This document shows positions 43,956 to 54,884 of a stretch of 64,000 nucleotides of DNA, in pieces. Both the position numbers and the translations under genes were made by a program. The stretch is from Cervus elaphus. Its lineage: Eukaryota > Chordata > Mammalia > Artiodactyla > Cervidae. How positions within the stretch are numbered: the stretch's first letter is position 1; each line of letters begins with the position of its first letter. The stretch spans positions 7,192,001 through 7,256,000 of the forward strand of contig NC_057827.1 of NCBI RefSeq assembly GCF_910594005.1, written 5' to 3'. A model generated the notes under the pieces. The model had not been told where the DNA came from. It saw only the letters and a list, made by a program, of their open reading frames with translations, and did not search any database.

Positions 43956-44836
43956 TGGTAACTCTGTTTTTAGATTTTTAAGAATATCCATACTGTTCTC
44001 CATAATGCATGCACCAATTTACATTCCCACCAACAGTGTAGTAGGGTTCCCTTTTCTCCATATTCTCTCTAGAAGGAACTGTTAAACATCACCTGTGGAC
44101 TTATATATTGGAACATCCACTTTGATTAGTGATTTGGTATTTCATCTGGAATTTTCACATTCAAAGTTCTTATATCTCAGCACCCTGATCTCTAAGAATC
44201 TGTCCAAAAATAAAACATTGCTAGTGAACATTTCATTAGTAAATGGTGTCTTTGTTCACAATCAGAGCAACGTGTTCCACCACTGACTGTGGGCAGTAAT
44301 ATAGCCACAAAGTGAAAAACAGCAGGGCTAAGAAAATAAATAAGCTGCAGATACATGAAATAAAGTGGAGGAGTCTTTGAAGCCTACTGTTAAGGGAAAT
44401 AGTAGGTTCTAGAAGACTGAATACAGAACATCACTGCTTTTACAGAGCAAAAATATGAGTGATACTGAGCAAAATTATTGCTTGGCACATTTTATATGTA
44501 ATAAAGCAATTTCTTAGAAAACTAACCAAGTGCTTACCCTGCAGTTCAGCAATTTCCCTCCTAGGCATTTATCCCCAGTAAATTAAAACTTGCATTCACA
44601 TAAAACCTGCACACAAATGTTCACAGCAGCAACTTTATTCATAATAGCTGGAAACTGGAAGCAAACCAAGTTCCTATAACAGGTGAATGGCTAAACGAAT
44701 GATGGTACATCCGCATCATGGATTTAATTGCTCAGCAATAAAAGAAATGAGCTACTGATGCACACAACTGTTAGGATGGATCTCAAGAGAATCATGTTTA
44801 GTGAAAAAAGGGCCAGTCTCTAAAAGGTACATACTG

Positions 44837-44924
44837 ATGTTCCAGCCTTTTGAGTAGAATCTCCCCCATTCTTCTTGCTCAGCTCTGCAATAAACCTTTC
44901 TCTGCTCAAAAAAAAAAAAAAAAT
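44837..44924 (+). mobile_element. Retroposed polyadenylated 3-prime tail, LTR-like
   Basis: An 88-base insert inside the L1 contains AATAAA (44889-44894), ends 13 bases later, and is followed by about 16 A residues (44908-44923). TACATACTG (44828-44836) and TATATACTG (44925-44933) flank it with one mismatch. The segment before the tail (GCTCTGCAATAAACCTTTCT) resembles the polyadenylation region of artiodactyl LTRs. It looks like the end of an LTR-driven RNA copied by L1 machinery. Confidence 0.65.
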
Positions 44925-45125
44925 TATATACTGTGTGATTCCATTCCATTTTTGAGATGATGAAATTCTGGAGATGGAGAAGCAATGTAGTTGCCAGTAG
45001 TTTGGGAGGCAGGAAGAAGGAAAGTGGCTTTGGCTAGAAAAGGGTATCCATAGGGGTCCTTGTGATGCACCTATCCTGCATCTTGACTGTAGCAGTGGAA
45101 ACATGAATCTACATGTGCAACTTTC

Positions 45126-45332
45126 CACTGGAAAAACCCTGATGCTGGAAAGGCTGAAGGCAGGAGGAGAAGGGGACAGTAGAGGATGAGATGGTTGGAT
45201 GGCATCACCAACTCAATGGACATGGGTTTGGGTAGACTGGGATTTGGTGATGGAAAGGAAGGCCTGGCATGCTGCAGTCCATGGGGTCATAAAGAGTCAG
45301 ACATGACTGAGCAACTGAACTGAACTGAACAG
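45126..45332 (+). mobile_element. BovB tail fragment nested in L1
   Basis: Sense BovB 3-prime end from CTGGAAAAACCCTGATGCTG to GACTGAGCAACTGAACTGAA, with typical inner blocks (GAGGATGAGATGGTTGGATG). No clear duplication was found. Confidence 0.88.
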
Positions 45333-45594
45333 AATGCATGCAATGAAATAGCATAGAATTAAATACACATATATACATGCACACACATGAGTATGTGTAA
45401 AACTTGAATGCATGGGGAACTTTGAATAAAGTTAATGAATTTTATTCATGTTAATTTTCTGGTTGTGATATTGTACTATAGTTATATAAGATGTTAATAC
45501 TGAAGAGTATAGTAGAACTTCCTGTATTATTTTCTTATAGTTGTTTTGCTTTCTCAGTTTCTGTTTTTTAACTTTTACAATACAAAGATCTGAA

Positions 45595-45960
45595 CTAAAT
45601 GTATCAATTTGCTGAGACTGCTATGAAAAGTACCCCAGCCCAGGGTACAGAAATACATGGTACTATCCCCCAGTCTGACTGAAAGCCTAGCAATGAGGGT
45701 CTGCAAGGCTGGATCCGTCCGAGAGCTGTGAGGGGAACTCCGACCCTGGCCTCCCCCAGCTGCTGTCTCCAAACTTCCCCTTTTTATAAAGACGTGAGTC
45801 ATACTGGGTTAGGGACACCTTCTTTAGTATGACTTCATCTTAACTAATTAGACTGTGAGGACTAGTTTCAAATTAGGTTACATTCTGTGTTACTGTGAGT
45901 TAAGGCCTCAGCATTTAAATTAGGGGTGGGGATGGAGGACAAAATGTAACCCATAGCAAC
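45595..45960 (-). mobile_element. MaLR (MLT1-type) LTR, antisense
   Basis: Diagnostic parts in reverse complement: TTGCTGAGACTGCTATGAAA, AGTATGACTTCATCTTAACT, TAATTAGACTGTGAGGAC, AAATTAGGTTACATTCTG. The order matches the MaLR LTR near 15.6 kb, although the two copies have diverged strongly. Confidence 0.65.
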
Positions 45961-46159
45961 CCTGAAGAGGTGAGACCAGTTAATTATTTACTGAGTAAAT
46001 GCTTGCTTTGACTGGGCTATAAGAGGATGGGCAGGCAATGAAGAAAGAAATTTTACCTTATAGATTAACCAAATTCATGTTTGGATTAACAGCATATTAT
46101 CTTTATGATAGATAATAAATTGACTGAACATTAGATCCAGATAGATAATAGGTTGACTG

Positions 46160-46345
46160 ATCAAAGAAAAGTGTAAGTGTTAGTCACTCATTCGTGTCCA
46201 ACTCTTTGCGATCCCATGGATCCTGCCAGGCTCCTCTGTCCACGGAATTCTCCAGGCAAAGAATACTGGAATGGGTTGCCATTCCCTTCTCCAGAGGGCC
46301 TTCCTGACCCAGGGACTGAACCCAGGTCTCCCACATTCAGGATCT
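46160..46345 (-). mobile_element. Bov-tA SINE, slightly truncated head
   Basis: Antisense copy with GTTAGTCACTCATTCGTGTC, GCAAAGAATACTGGAATGGG and GGGACTGAACCCAGG. It stops at CTCCCACATTCAGG without the usual GCCACCAGGGAAGCCC end. Confidence 0.9.
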
Positions 46346-46349
46346 CAAT

Positions 46350-47319
46350 TCAGATACAGAAAGTAATATCTGCTTTACTAGTGTAGGAATTGTTGAGAGG
46401 AAAATGTCTTATAAGAGAACTGCTTTCCCAACAAGGCCTGAGTCCTCTTATGATTAATCTAAAAATCAACCAGTCCATGCAGAAAACTGTTTCATAAAGT
46501 GAATAAATAATTATTAAGCACCTACTATGTATCACACACTGTTATAACTGTCAAGATTACAAGGACACATTGTGCTTCTTAAAGTGTGTTCTGGATTAAC
46601 TGGTTCACTGTTAATTAGACAAAACCTGCTCAATGAAGAAAGCAAGTTGACATAACATTTTCTTCCTAATTTTGTTGCAGACAAGCAACAAACAGTGGTT
46701 GATATACTACTTGACAAACGCTGGAATGGGGCTTTGTCCCCTGAAGCCCCTGTTGAACAGGGAGACAAACGACAGAGCATCATCTCCTTCCAGCCACGGT
46801 CAAATGCTACAGCCGAAGTTTCTCTTCCACACCCACTGCTGCCCCTGCAGGTACCAAAAACCTCACCTCTGTTTTGGAAGAACACATATGTGCCCCATGC
46901 CACTGAACAGCATTTTGCTCTTTGCCTTGATGTATAGACTTGCTATTCTCAATTGCTATCATAAGTTTCCCCACAGAGTGTTTTTCCCTATGTCCAACTA
47001 TGAAGTTGAGCTTGCTCAGAGCTGTCCTAGCAGACTTTCTTTCCTGTTCAATAGCACAGGTCATGTGTATGTCCTTCTAAAACAGAGGTGAGGTTTTTGA
47101 CACCTCCAGGGGAAGCAGTAGATGTGGAAGAAAAAACCTCAACCATGGTATTTTAATGTGAAATGAAAATTTTACTGGATGAGCTTAACAGACAATGACA
47201 GAAGTGTTCTCAGCACATATAGAGGTGGCTAAATATAAATTATCCTGATCTGAATAACAGAGAAAAATATATTCTAAAAGTAAGTACAGTGTCATTAATC
47301 TTTAGGACAATATTCAGTG
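46350..47319. other. Mostly unassigned sequence with an exon-like open block
   Basis: A short L2-like piece lies at about 46500-46560 (ATTATTAAGCACCTACTATG). The block 46681-46850 is open in one frame, follows a pyrimidine-rich TTTTGTTGCAG and precedes GTACC after CCCCTGCAG, so it has exon-like borders. I recognise no protein family in it and see no companion exon. Confidence 0.35.
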
Positions 47320-48080
47320 GCCTAATATATGTGTAACTGGAGTTTCAGAAAATGACAGAAAGACAATAGGGCAAGAAAAATATTTGAGAAAATGGTGGCC
47401 AGATATTTCCCAAATTTGGTACAAGCATAAGCTTCCATAAGCTTACAAGATGCTCAGAAAACACTAGGCAGGAGGTGTAAAAGAAAAATATAACTAGGCA
47501 TCAGAGTTAAACTGAAAATCAAGAAAAAAAGATTTTTAAAATCTTGAAAGCAGCCAGAGAAAAACACGCATTACAAATAGAGGTATGATATGAAAGACAG
47601 ATACTTCTCTTTAGAAAAATGGAGACCAGGAGATAAATATTCTAAAACACTGGAAGAAAAAAACAAAACAACAGCCTCAATTCAGAATTCTATATCCAGC
47701 AGAAATCTGTCAAAATATAAGGGACATAAACAGAGTTTAAGATAAACAAAAGCCTAAAGAATTCATCACTGGCTCACCTGAATTAAAAGAGAGAGAAACT
47801 AAAAGGAATTTTTCAACCTAAAGGGAAGTGAACCAGACGGAAATCCAAATCAGCAGAAGGCAATGAAAAATATTGGATGTAATAAATGCAAAATGCTCGA
47901 GACTCCATAATAGTCTTCATTTCTTAATATCTTTAAAAGGCAAACTATTGTTTAAGCAAACCTGATACAAATTTATTGTGAAGTTTATAACTTAAGTGAA
48001 TTTAAAATATATGACAACAATAGCACAGAAAAGAGACATTAAATGGAATTGCATTATCACTACAAACTTCCAGGTATTAA
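47320..48080 (+). mobile_element. Old L1 ORF1 region
   Basis: Sense L1 ORF1 is recognisable despite decay: GTAACTGGAGTTTCAGAAAA, GGCCAGATATTTCCCAAATT, TCTTGAAAGCAGCCAGAGAA, TCAATTCAGAATTCTATATC, GCCTAAAGAATTCATCACTG. Confidence 0.7.
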
Positions 48081-48399
48081 AAGAGTGATGAGGAAACATT
48101 GCAAATAACTTTATGCAGTATGGTCAACAGATTAGATGAAATGAAAAGTTTCCTTGAAAAACAGTTTTCACAAACTAATACAAGATGAATAAGAAATCCA
48201 AATATGTCTGTATAAATTGAAGAAAGGTATTAAGTTCTCATAAAGAAAACTCCAGGCCCAGGTAGTACAACTGCATGCTCACCAGGAAGGCTCGCATGAA
48301 AGGCATCACCAGCATAACGCGAGCTGAGGGTGGGGGCAGCTAGACCCTCCACCATCGCTGGAGGGGGTGCAAAACCAGGACAACCACTTTGGAATAATA
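48081..48399. other. Unassigned sequence
   Basis: I recognise no gene or clear repeat. The end (GGAGGGGGTGCAAAACCAG) may belong to an old L1 3-prime part. Confidence 0.4.
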
Positions 48400-48520
48400 C
48401 TTGATCATTTTTTTAAATTTATTTTTTATTGAAGGATAATTGCTTTACAGAATTTTTCTGTTTTCTTCAAATCTCAACATGAATCAGCCATAGGTATGCA
48501 TAAAACTTATGCATAGTTTC
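48400..48520 (-). mobile_element. L1 3-prime end fragment, antisense
   Basis: The segment reads TTTATTTTTTATTGAAGGAT, AATTGCTTTACAGAATTTTT, then CTCAACATGAATCAGCCATA, a well-known bovine L1 tail in reverse complement. It seems to have been inserted into older L1-like sequence that resumes at about 48525. Confidence 0.75.
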
Positions 48521-49514
48521 ATGTAGAGTTTGGCAACTCTAACCCTGGGCATTTACTCTAAAGAGATGAGAATACGTGCACACACAAAAGACTTGTTGAT
48601 TAAAACTTTATTCAAAATAGCTAAAAAGTGGAAAACCTCACAATGTGATATACGATGGAGTACAGTTCCATGCGATGGAACAGTCGTCAGCCTCTGCGCC
48701 CGGCTGTGGTCTCTGGGGTCTTTTACACTTCACCCCCCAAATCTGACACCTTTGCTCTGCTTTGTTAGCAGGCTCAGCGCTTGCCTCTCCAGCCTTCTGC
48801 TTCCCGATCACACAGCAAACGTGTTCTGACTGCAGCCCTTTCAGAGGGAGCATAGGCTGCTGCTAATCTTTCTGGATTTCTTGCAGGGGAACAAAATCTG
48901 TCAGTGATACCTGTCCTCACTGTAACATTAGATGCAATATGTTGGATTCTTCTGCAATAACTTGTAGATTTCTAAGCATTTCCATTGGGTTCTGTGAGTC
49001 TTCTTAGCAATCAAACTCTGTTTAACTGCCACTGTCAGTGAAGTAAGTTAAATCAGCTTTCCCAAGGACCTCTGAATACACTGACATTCAAGTCAATCTT
49101 TTAATTTATTTATTTATTTTAGTGGTATTAACTAACTGACAGAATAATGAGCTGGTTCAATAGTATCCTCCTCTGATGACCAATCTGGTATTTTTGATTT
49201 GTATCATAATGAACTCATGGATGTCAACATACCTGATGTTGTTTCATCACTGCAGATAGCATTTGGTCCGTGAGGATTCTTCAGGCTGATTTCTGAGTCT
49301 TTTTAATGTAACTCCAGTTGTGCTTGGCAGTTTCCCTCATCTCCTGGATAATATGTCACTCCAGACTCACCTCGTACATTTCCTACCTTAGCCCTGGAGT
49401 GACCATTTCTCCAAAGAGCCCTGATGGTGCAGTGAGGTGTGGGAAGTGATACTCGGCCGCTGCAGCCTGTGCCCACTGCTGCTGCAGCAGTTGTTGCACT
49501 CCTTTCCTTGCCTG
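48521..49514. other. Unassigned sequence, start possibly L1-derived
   Basis: Positions 48525-48660 recall an L1 3-prime part (GGCATTTACTCTAAAGAGAT, TTATTCAAAATAGCTAAAAA). The remainder shows nothing I can name. Confidence 0.4.
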
Positions 49515-49690
49515 CAGGCTGAGTCGTTTCAGTCATGTCAGACTCCTTGAGAACCGGAGGACTAAGGTCCGCCAGGCTCCTCTGTCCATGGGATTCTCCA
49601 GGCAAGAATACTGGAGTGAGTCGCCATGCCCTCCTCCAGGAGATCTTCCTGACCCAGGGATCAAACCCACATCTCTTATGTCTCCTCTTA
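49515..49690 (-). mobile_element. Bov-tA SINE, truncated head
   Basis: Antisense copy: GTTTCAGTCATGTCAGACTC, GCAAGAATACTGGAGTGAG, GGGATCAAACCCACATC. It stops before the GCCACCAGGGAAGCCC end. Confidence 0.9.
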
Positions 49691-50059
49691 CTTCCTTAAT
49701 ATGCAGCTATAAAAATATCTTTCATATCTTTATGCAGAAAAGAAAGGTACATTCATTAGGAATGGAAAATAAGAAAAACAGCTATTGGCACATTGATCAA
49801 AGAAATTGAGCAACAGATAGAAATAAAAAAAGCAGTTATGTCACAGACATCAGGTTTATTTTTTATTCTTAGTTAATTATGCTCAAAAGAAGCATTTAAA
49901 ATTAAGGTATGAAACCTTCTCCAGAAAGACTAATCAATGCACAACATTTAGTTCAGATCTTTGTTTTTTAAAGGTTAACAAAGAGAAGCTTTGAGAAAGT
50001 AAAACAAAAGTAAGAGGTCAGGGAGAGCCAGAGTTGGCTACCAATCCTACAGGCTCTAC

Positions 50060-50715
50060 CTCAGAATACAGCCTAACACAGCCCTCCTCACCCGTGCCAT
50101 CCTTGCTGCAGCGTCCTTGCCCAAGCCGTCTTTTCTCGCTGAAGATGCCGCCTTAGCCTCCTGCTGCCAGATGGCCCAGAAACCACCACTCTGGTCTATT
50201 TTCCACAGAAAGATCTTTGTGTGTTAGATGAGGTTTCCCCTCTATTTGAAACCCTCTATTGACTTCACAGAGACCTTCCATGGTGGGGGAAGCCCAACAG
50301 CATGCTTTCAGCTGTCTGCAGAGGCCCACGCCCCACCTGTGCTCCTGGCTCACATCTGCGCACGCAGCTCTGGCAGCGAACGCGCTGAGCCCGCTGCGTG
50401 TCAGCCCCGCGGGCGCTGTTCCCCGGTGGGATCGTCCCTTCGCCTGCACCTCCGCCTGCCTGAGCCCCTCTGCAGCCTCCCTAGTCACTCTCCTGGGTTC
50501 ACTTCAAAGGCCTCTTTGTCACCTGGCGTCGTGGTCTGTGCGCTGCTTCTGTTTGTGTGTCCTTTCCGCACCGCCCCCTGCCTATTTGAACATAAAGTCT
50601 GTGCAGACCGGAGGCTGAAACCTCTGTCTGATGTTCATGGCTATAACTCTGGCACCTAGAACCGTGACAGGCACAGAGTATGCTGTCAATAAATATTTGC
50701 CGAGTGAATAAGGGA
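50060..50715 (+). mobile_element. L2 LINE 3-prime region
   Basis: The end is the typical L2 tail (TGGCACCTAGAACCGTGACA, TCAATAAATATTTGCCGAGT). Upstream blocks match the L2 order (TCACTCTCCTGGGTTCACTT, GCCTATTTGAACATAAAGTC). The copy is old and diverged. The overlapping 143- and 119-codon frames are not regarded as genes. Confidence 0.55.
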
Positions 50716-50994
50716 GACAGTTGGAAAAAGGCATGAGAAGCTGTTAAACACATACATGTGTGTGCAAACACACTTACACAGACACATCAACGTGATATGG
50801 TTCATCAGAGGATGGAGAGATAGCTGAACAGACACAGAGGTGACGAAAGTCTGACTTGTCTTGACTTCTTTCATGCTGAAATGTCCCTTGAGAGCTTCAT
50901 ATAGACTAGCACACTTAAACTCACTCTTTTTTTCTCCATCCTGATTTATTTCTTCATGACACATAGAACCAAATTACATACAATTTATTGGCTG

Positions 50995-51118
50995 TCTCCT
51001 CCAATTAGAATATAAGCTCCTTGAGAGCAGGATATTGTCTGTTTTATTCACTGCTGAGATATCCCAGGATCTAAAACAGTGCCTCGTACATAGCTGGTAT
51101 GTACTAAATACTTGTAAA
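50995..51118 (+). mobile_element. L2 LINE 3-prime end
   Basis: TTAGAATATAAGCTCCTTGA, GCAGGATATTGTCTGTTTTA, TTCACTGCTGAGATATCCCA, AACAGTGCCTCGTACATAG and GTACTAAATACTTG give the L2 tail in sense. Confidence 0.75.
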
Positions 51119-51121
51119 ATA

Positions 51122-51326
51122 GTAGAATGCTTCACAGGGAACTCTACTCAACTCTGCTCTACTCTACTGCGTGGGAAAAAAGAATCTTGAAAAAAAAAAA
51201 AAGAATGGATATATGTATATGTATAACTGATTCACATTGCTGTTCACCTGAAACTAACACAACATTGTAAATCAACTATACTCAGATTAAAAGAAAAATT
51301 TAAGTAATAAAAAAAAAAAAAAAAAA
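51122..51326 (+). mobile_element. Artiodactyl L1 3-prime end with A tail
   Basis: CACAGGGAACTCTACTCAAC, ATATATGTATATGTATAACT, ACCTGAAACTAACACAACAT and TTGTAAATCAACTATACTC are the artiodactyl L1 tail. A run of about 18 A follows at 51308-51326. Confidence 0.9.
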
Positions 51327-51658
51327 GGGGGAAAAGTCAGGACAGGAAGAAGCCCGTGAGAGAAGGTCTGAAGGAGCTCCCTGCAGCCCGTGCCCCTTGG
51401 CCAGGCGCTGTGGCCTCTCCTCCCGCCTCCTCCTCTTGGCTCTGGTGTCTGTGTCAAGCCTGCGACGGATTGTGCAAGAGCAGTGACTTTTCATCATGAG
51501 CTTCCCTGAGGTCTCTACCAGATGGTTTGCTCTGCCACAAAAGTCTGTTTGGAAACACAAGTGCTAGGTTTTTGTTGACCTTCTGGCCACTGTCCCCGAG
51601 CTGGTAAGACAAGACTCTCTGGGTTGCCACTGAAATGGGACAAGGGGCATGAGAAAAG

Positions 51659-52164
51659 ACACCCCGGTTAACACCAACACACTATCTCACCAGGCAGATG
51701 CCCTGGTTAATATCAACACGCTGTCTCACCAGGCAGACGCCCTGGTTAATATCAACATGCTATCTCACCAGGCAGACACCCTGGTTAATATCAACATGCT
51801 ATCTCACCACGCAGATGCCTTGGTTAACATCAACAAGCTATCTACCAGGCAGACACCCTGGTTAACACCAACACGCTATCTCACCATGCAGACATCCTGG
51901 TGAACATCAACACTCTATCTACCAGGCAGATGCCCTGGTTAACATCAACAAGCTATCTACCAGGCAGATGCCCTGGTTAATATCAACACGTTATCCCACC
52001 ATGCGGACGCCATGGTTAACACCAACACGCTATCTCACCATGCAGACATCCTGGTTAACATCAACACGCTGTCTCTCACCATGCGGATGCTCTGGTTAAC
52101 ATCAAGACGCTATCTCACCATGCAGACGCCCTGGTTAGCATCAATATATTATCTCACCATGCAG
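51659..52164 (+). repeat. 39-base minisatellite, 13 copies
   Basis: The unit reads CGCCCTGGTTAA, then CATCAACACGC, TATCTCACCATGCAGA, with length 39 (38 in three copies, 41 in one). From 51659 to 52164 I count 13 units. Variant positions (AGG versus ATG before CAG; GCTATC versus GCTGTC) change from unit to unit. Because 39 is a multiple of three, the first units translate as a 13-residue repeat (ALVNINTLSHQAD-like), but the 38-base units break this frame and no start, splice or domain supports a gene. Confidence 0.95.
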
Positions 52165-54229
52165 GTATTGTTAGGAAGTAAATGGTTTGCTCCTTCGCAT
52201 CCGTCAGGAAAGGCAAAGAGCACGGCAGTACGGGAGATGGCGGGGGGGAGGGAAACGTGGGACAATGGGACAACACGCGTGAGGGGAATTCAAAACCTCC
52301 CGTGGAGTCCATCCACGCCCCTTCCCCAGAACCCTCGTTCTGTTCCCTTCCCGCTCAGTCTTGCCCCATTTCCCTCTTCCGTGCTGCAGCTGGGAGCTCT
52401 GTCTTGTTTGGGGAAGTGTTTTAAGTGCAGGGTAAGGGGTGTGGGGCTACTTACCTACACGCTAGGGAGCCAGCTTCCATAGCGCTTGAAAGCCTGCTAT
52501 TTTTATCTTTATATATATTTTAATGTATTAGTTATACATTTCTTTTTGTTGCCTTAACATGCATTTTTGTGACTAGTAGCCATTTTTCCAAATGGATCTC
52601 ATCATTCCAGACACTCACTACCCTCTTGCTTTGCCCACTGTTGATTTCTCAGCTAGCTTCTTTCTTTTGACGCTTTAAAGCTGGCTTTGGTGCTCATTTC
52701 TTTCTTTTTGGAACATTTTCCATACCTTAACCAGATTTCTTAAATACCTAATTTCTAATTTGCACTTAATATTTCCTAATGTTTACTTTTCAAGTTTTAG
52801 AAAGCTGAGTTCACCGTTGGTTATCTTGTGGTTTGCTGTACCTCTTGGTAATTCCAGTGCCTTATCATTTTTAACCTTAGTTCACTATATTTTTGTTTTG
52901 AAAATACACATCCTTTCTATCTGGGGGGAGGTGGGTGGGCTTTGATGTATGATTCTTTCTCTAAGTCAGAACTGTGGATCTTCTTGGTCTTCTAGAATGA
53001 GAAGGAGGGTTTGTGGTACATCCAAAGCCATCTCCTTGCCTGTGTCTTCTCTCTGCTCCCTTCCAAGTGTGAAGGTAGAGTTCATCCTGAGAAACTGCTG
53101 CAGAGATAGAAGCTCACAGAGGAAGATCCCAGGTTTGGTATCTTTTTAGTCAGCCACCCTCCTACAGGTTAGGATCAACCAACTTGGACCAAATGACCAG
53201 CAAGGTTAATTGCTGCCCCACAGTCCCGGACACTGAGCATGCAGAGCTTCTATCTCGGATGGAAGAAGGCAGATTTTATTACACCTCTAGAATCCTTCTT
53301 ACATCTTCAGTGCAGAGAAGTATGTGCCAGTTCATCTGGCCAAGATATATATATATATTTTAATGAGTTAGATGGGAATTTTCTACAGGATGATAAAATT
53401 GTTACCTTCAATTTACTTCTCTTGAGTTTGGGAAGAAATGAAGGATTAGGTAGCATAAAGGAAATGTGTTTAGGCTAGCATGGAAGTGTCTATTCATACC
53501 AGTTACAAATCAGGTGGACCAAGCTCTGAGCCAAGCCAGATTTTATAGGGATTAAAAGTCTTGGGATGGTGAAACTATGTGGCTGGCATTTTAATGTAAC
53601 ATACCTCCCACATGAGTAGCAGTTAACAATTTCCCTAATATTTGTTATTTATAAACACAATCTCCCTTAGTTCTCTTTATTTACAAAGTTGCTTTCTGGT
53701 GCTAAAGGACTGGAACGTGTATTTTGTTGTGACGTGACATCTAACAGTCCTGCTGAATTTCTGGCACCCTTGCCCCGTGAGCAGTGCTGCCTAGGGACAC
53801 AGAAATAGACTTGGGGGATGTGAAGTGCTAAGAAGGCAAGAGGTATCTCAAACTATAGCAACAACATTCACGTGGCTGCGAGCAGGCAGCAGGGACGATG
53901 CCAGCTGAAGTGGAGGCCGCCTATGGAAGCCTGAAGGGCCGCCAGACTCATAAATTTAAAGAGTGGAAAAGAATTGTGATGGCAACGAAATATTTCTCTG
54001 TAATGCAGCCAGGTGTAAGTCTTATACAACAATGCCTTTCAAAGTTTAGAAACATCCAGTATTCCCAAATAGAAGGCAAGGGCCTGAACCAGCATGGGCC
54101 ACCTTCAGGTTCTTGCTTCAATAGTAGGAAACTTGTCTATTGACCTTCCTCCATGGCTAATCTGAGGAACAAGGCAGGGGTAGTATTTAAGATTTTGTGA
54201 CGAAAAATTATTTAAATCAATACGAAAGT
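52165..54229. other. Unassigned sequence, AT-rich in part
   Basis: I recognise no gene or repeat with confidence. One oddity is the open segment 53898-54012, which starts ATGCCAGCTGAAG and is followed by a strong donor-like GTGTAAGT. I see no protein family and no second exon. Confidence 0.4.
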
Positions 54230-54620
54230 CAGGAGAATAATTTAACCACCCTAACACAGCCACTGCCCAGATCTCTCCTTCCTTTTTACCATTTCAGGGT
54301 ATACATAGTATATTCAATCCTGCTACTTTGACATGTGGACTATTTCTGGTCCTTTGCTGCAATGAATACCCTTTTGCCTACCTCTTTTCACATTTTTGCA
54401 ACTGTGTCTTTAAGTTAGATTCTGAGAAGTGTGACTGTAGAATCAAGAGTAAATACATATGTCATTTTGCTCCAGATTGCCAAATTTCCCTGTATTGCAT
54501 TACATCCCGAATATTTGAGAGGGCGCCCTTCCTCATGGTCGTTCCAGCAATTTGTTGTCAATCTTTTGGATTTTTGTCAACTTGGTAGATGAGAAATGGT
54601 ATCTCAATTTAATTTTCTTT
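54230..54620 (-). mobile_element. Old L1 3-prime part, antisense
   Basis: The sequence follows the reverse complement of an old L1: CCTTTGCTGCAATGAATACC, AGATTGCCAAATTTCCCTGT, CAACTTGGTAGATGAGAAAT, GGTATCTCAATTTAATTTTC. Confidence 0.6.
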
Positions 54621-54624
54621 GGAC

Positions 54625-54872
54625 TTCCTTGGTGGTACAGCGGATAAACATCTGCCTGCCAATGCAGGGGACACAGGTTTGATCCCTGGTCTGAGAAGAT
54701 CTTACGTGCCACAAGCAACTAAGCCGGTGTGCCAGAACTTCGGGGCCTGCGTGCTGAAGCTGGTGGAGCCCCCGTGCCCAGAGCACGGGCGCTGCAACAA
54801 GGAGCCGCCACAGTGAGGAAGCCTGTGCCCGCAGCAGAGGCCCAGCACCGTCAAACAATAGTAATAGTTTAA
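54625..54872 (+). mobile_element. CHR-type tRNA-Glu SINE
   Basis: Head GGACTTCCTTGGTGGTACAG with B box GGTTTGATCCC, then GTGCCACAAGCAACTAAGCC, GCGTGCTGAAGCTGG, GGGCGCTGCAACAAGGAGCC and GCAGCAGAGGCCCAGC. It inserted at the edge of the antisense L1. Confidence 0.85.
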
Positions 54873-54884
54873 AGGTATCTCAGT

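Larger units (their letters stand above)
42985..44090 (-). mobile_element. Artiodactyl L1 3-prime end, antisense, with two nested SINEs
   Basis: The host L1 can be followed in three pieces: 42985-43039 (ATTTTTTAAATTGAAGTATA), 43251-43623 (GCTGTGTTAGTTTGAAGTAT, GGCTAATATTCCATTATATA, GGACATTTAGGGTTAGC) and 43956-44090 (GGTAACTCTGTTTTTAGATT, TTCCCACCAACAGTGTAGTA). Confidence 0.82.
44515..45590 (+). mobile_element. Old L1 3-prime end carrying two later insertions
   Basis: Sense L1 3-prime untranslated blocks: CTGCAGTTCAGCAATTTCCC, AATGTTCACAGCAGCAACTT, CAGCAATAAAAGAAATGAGC, then CTGTGTGATTCCATTCCATT, and after the BovB insertion GGTTGTGATATTGTACTATA. The insertions are at 44837-44924 and 45126-45332. 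Confidence 0.75.
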
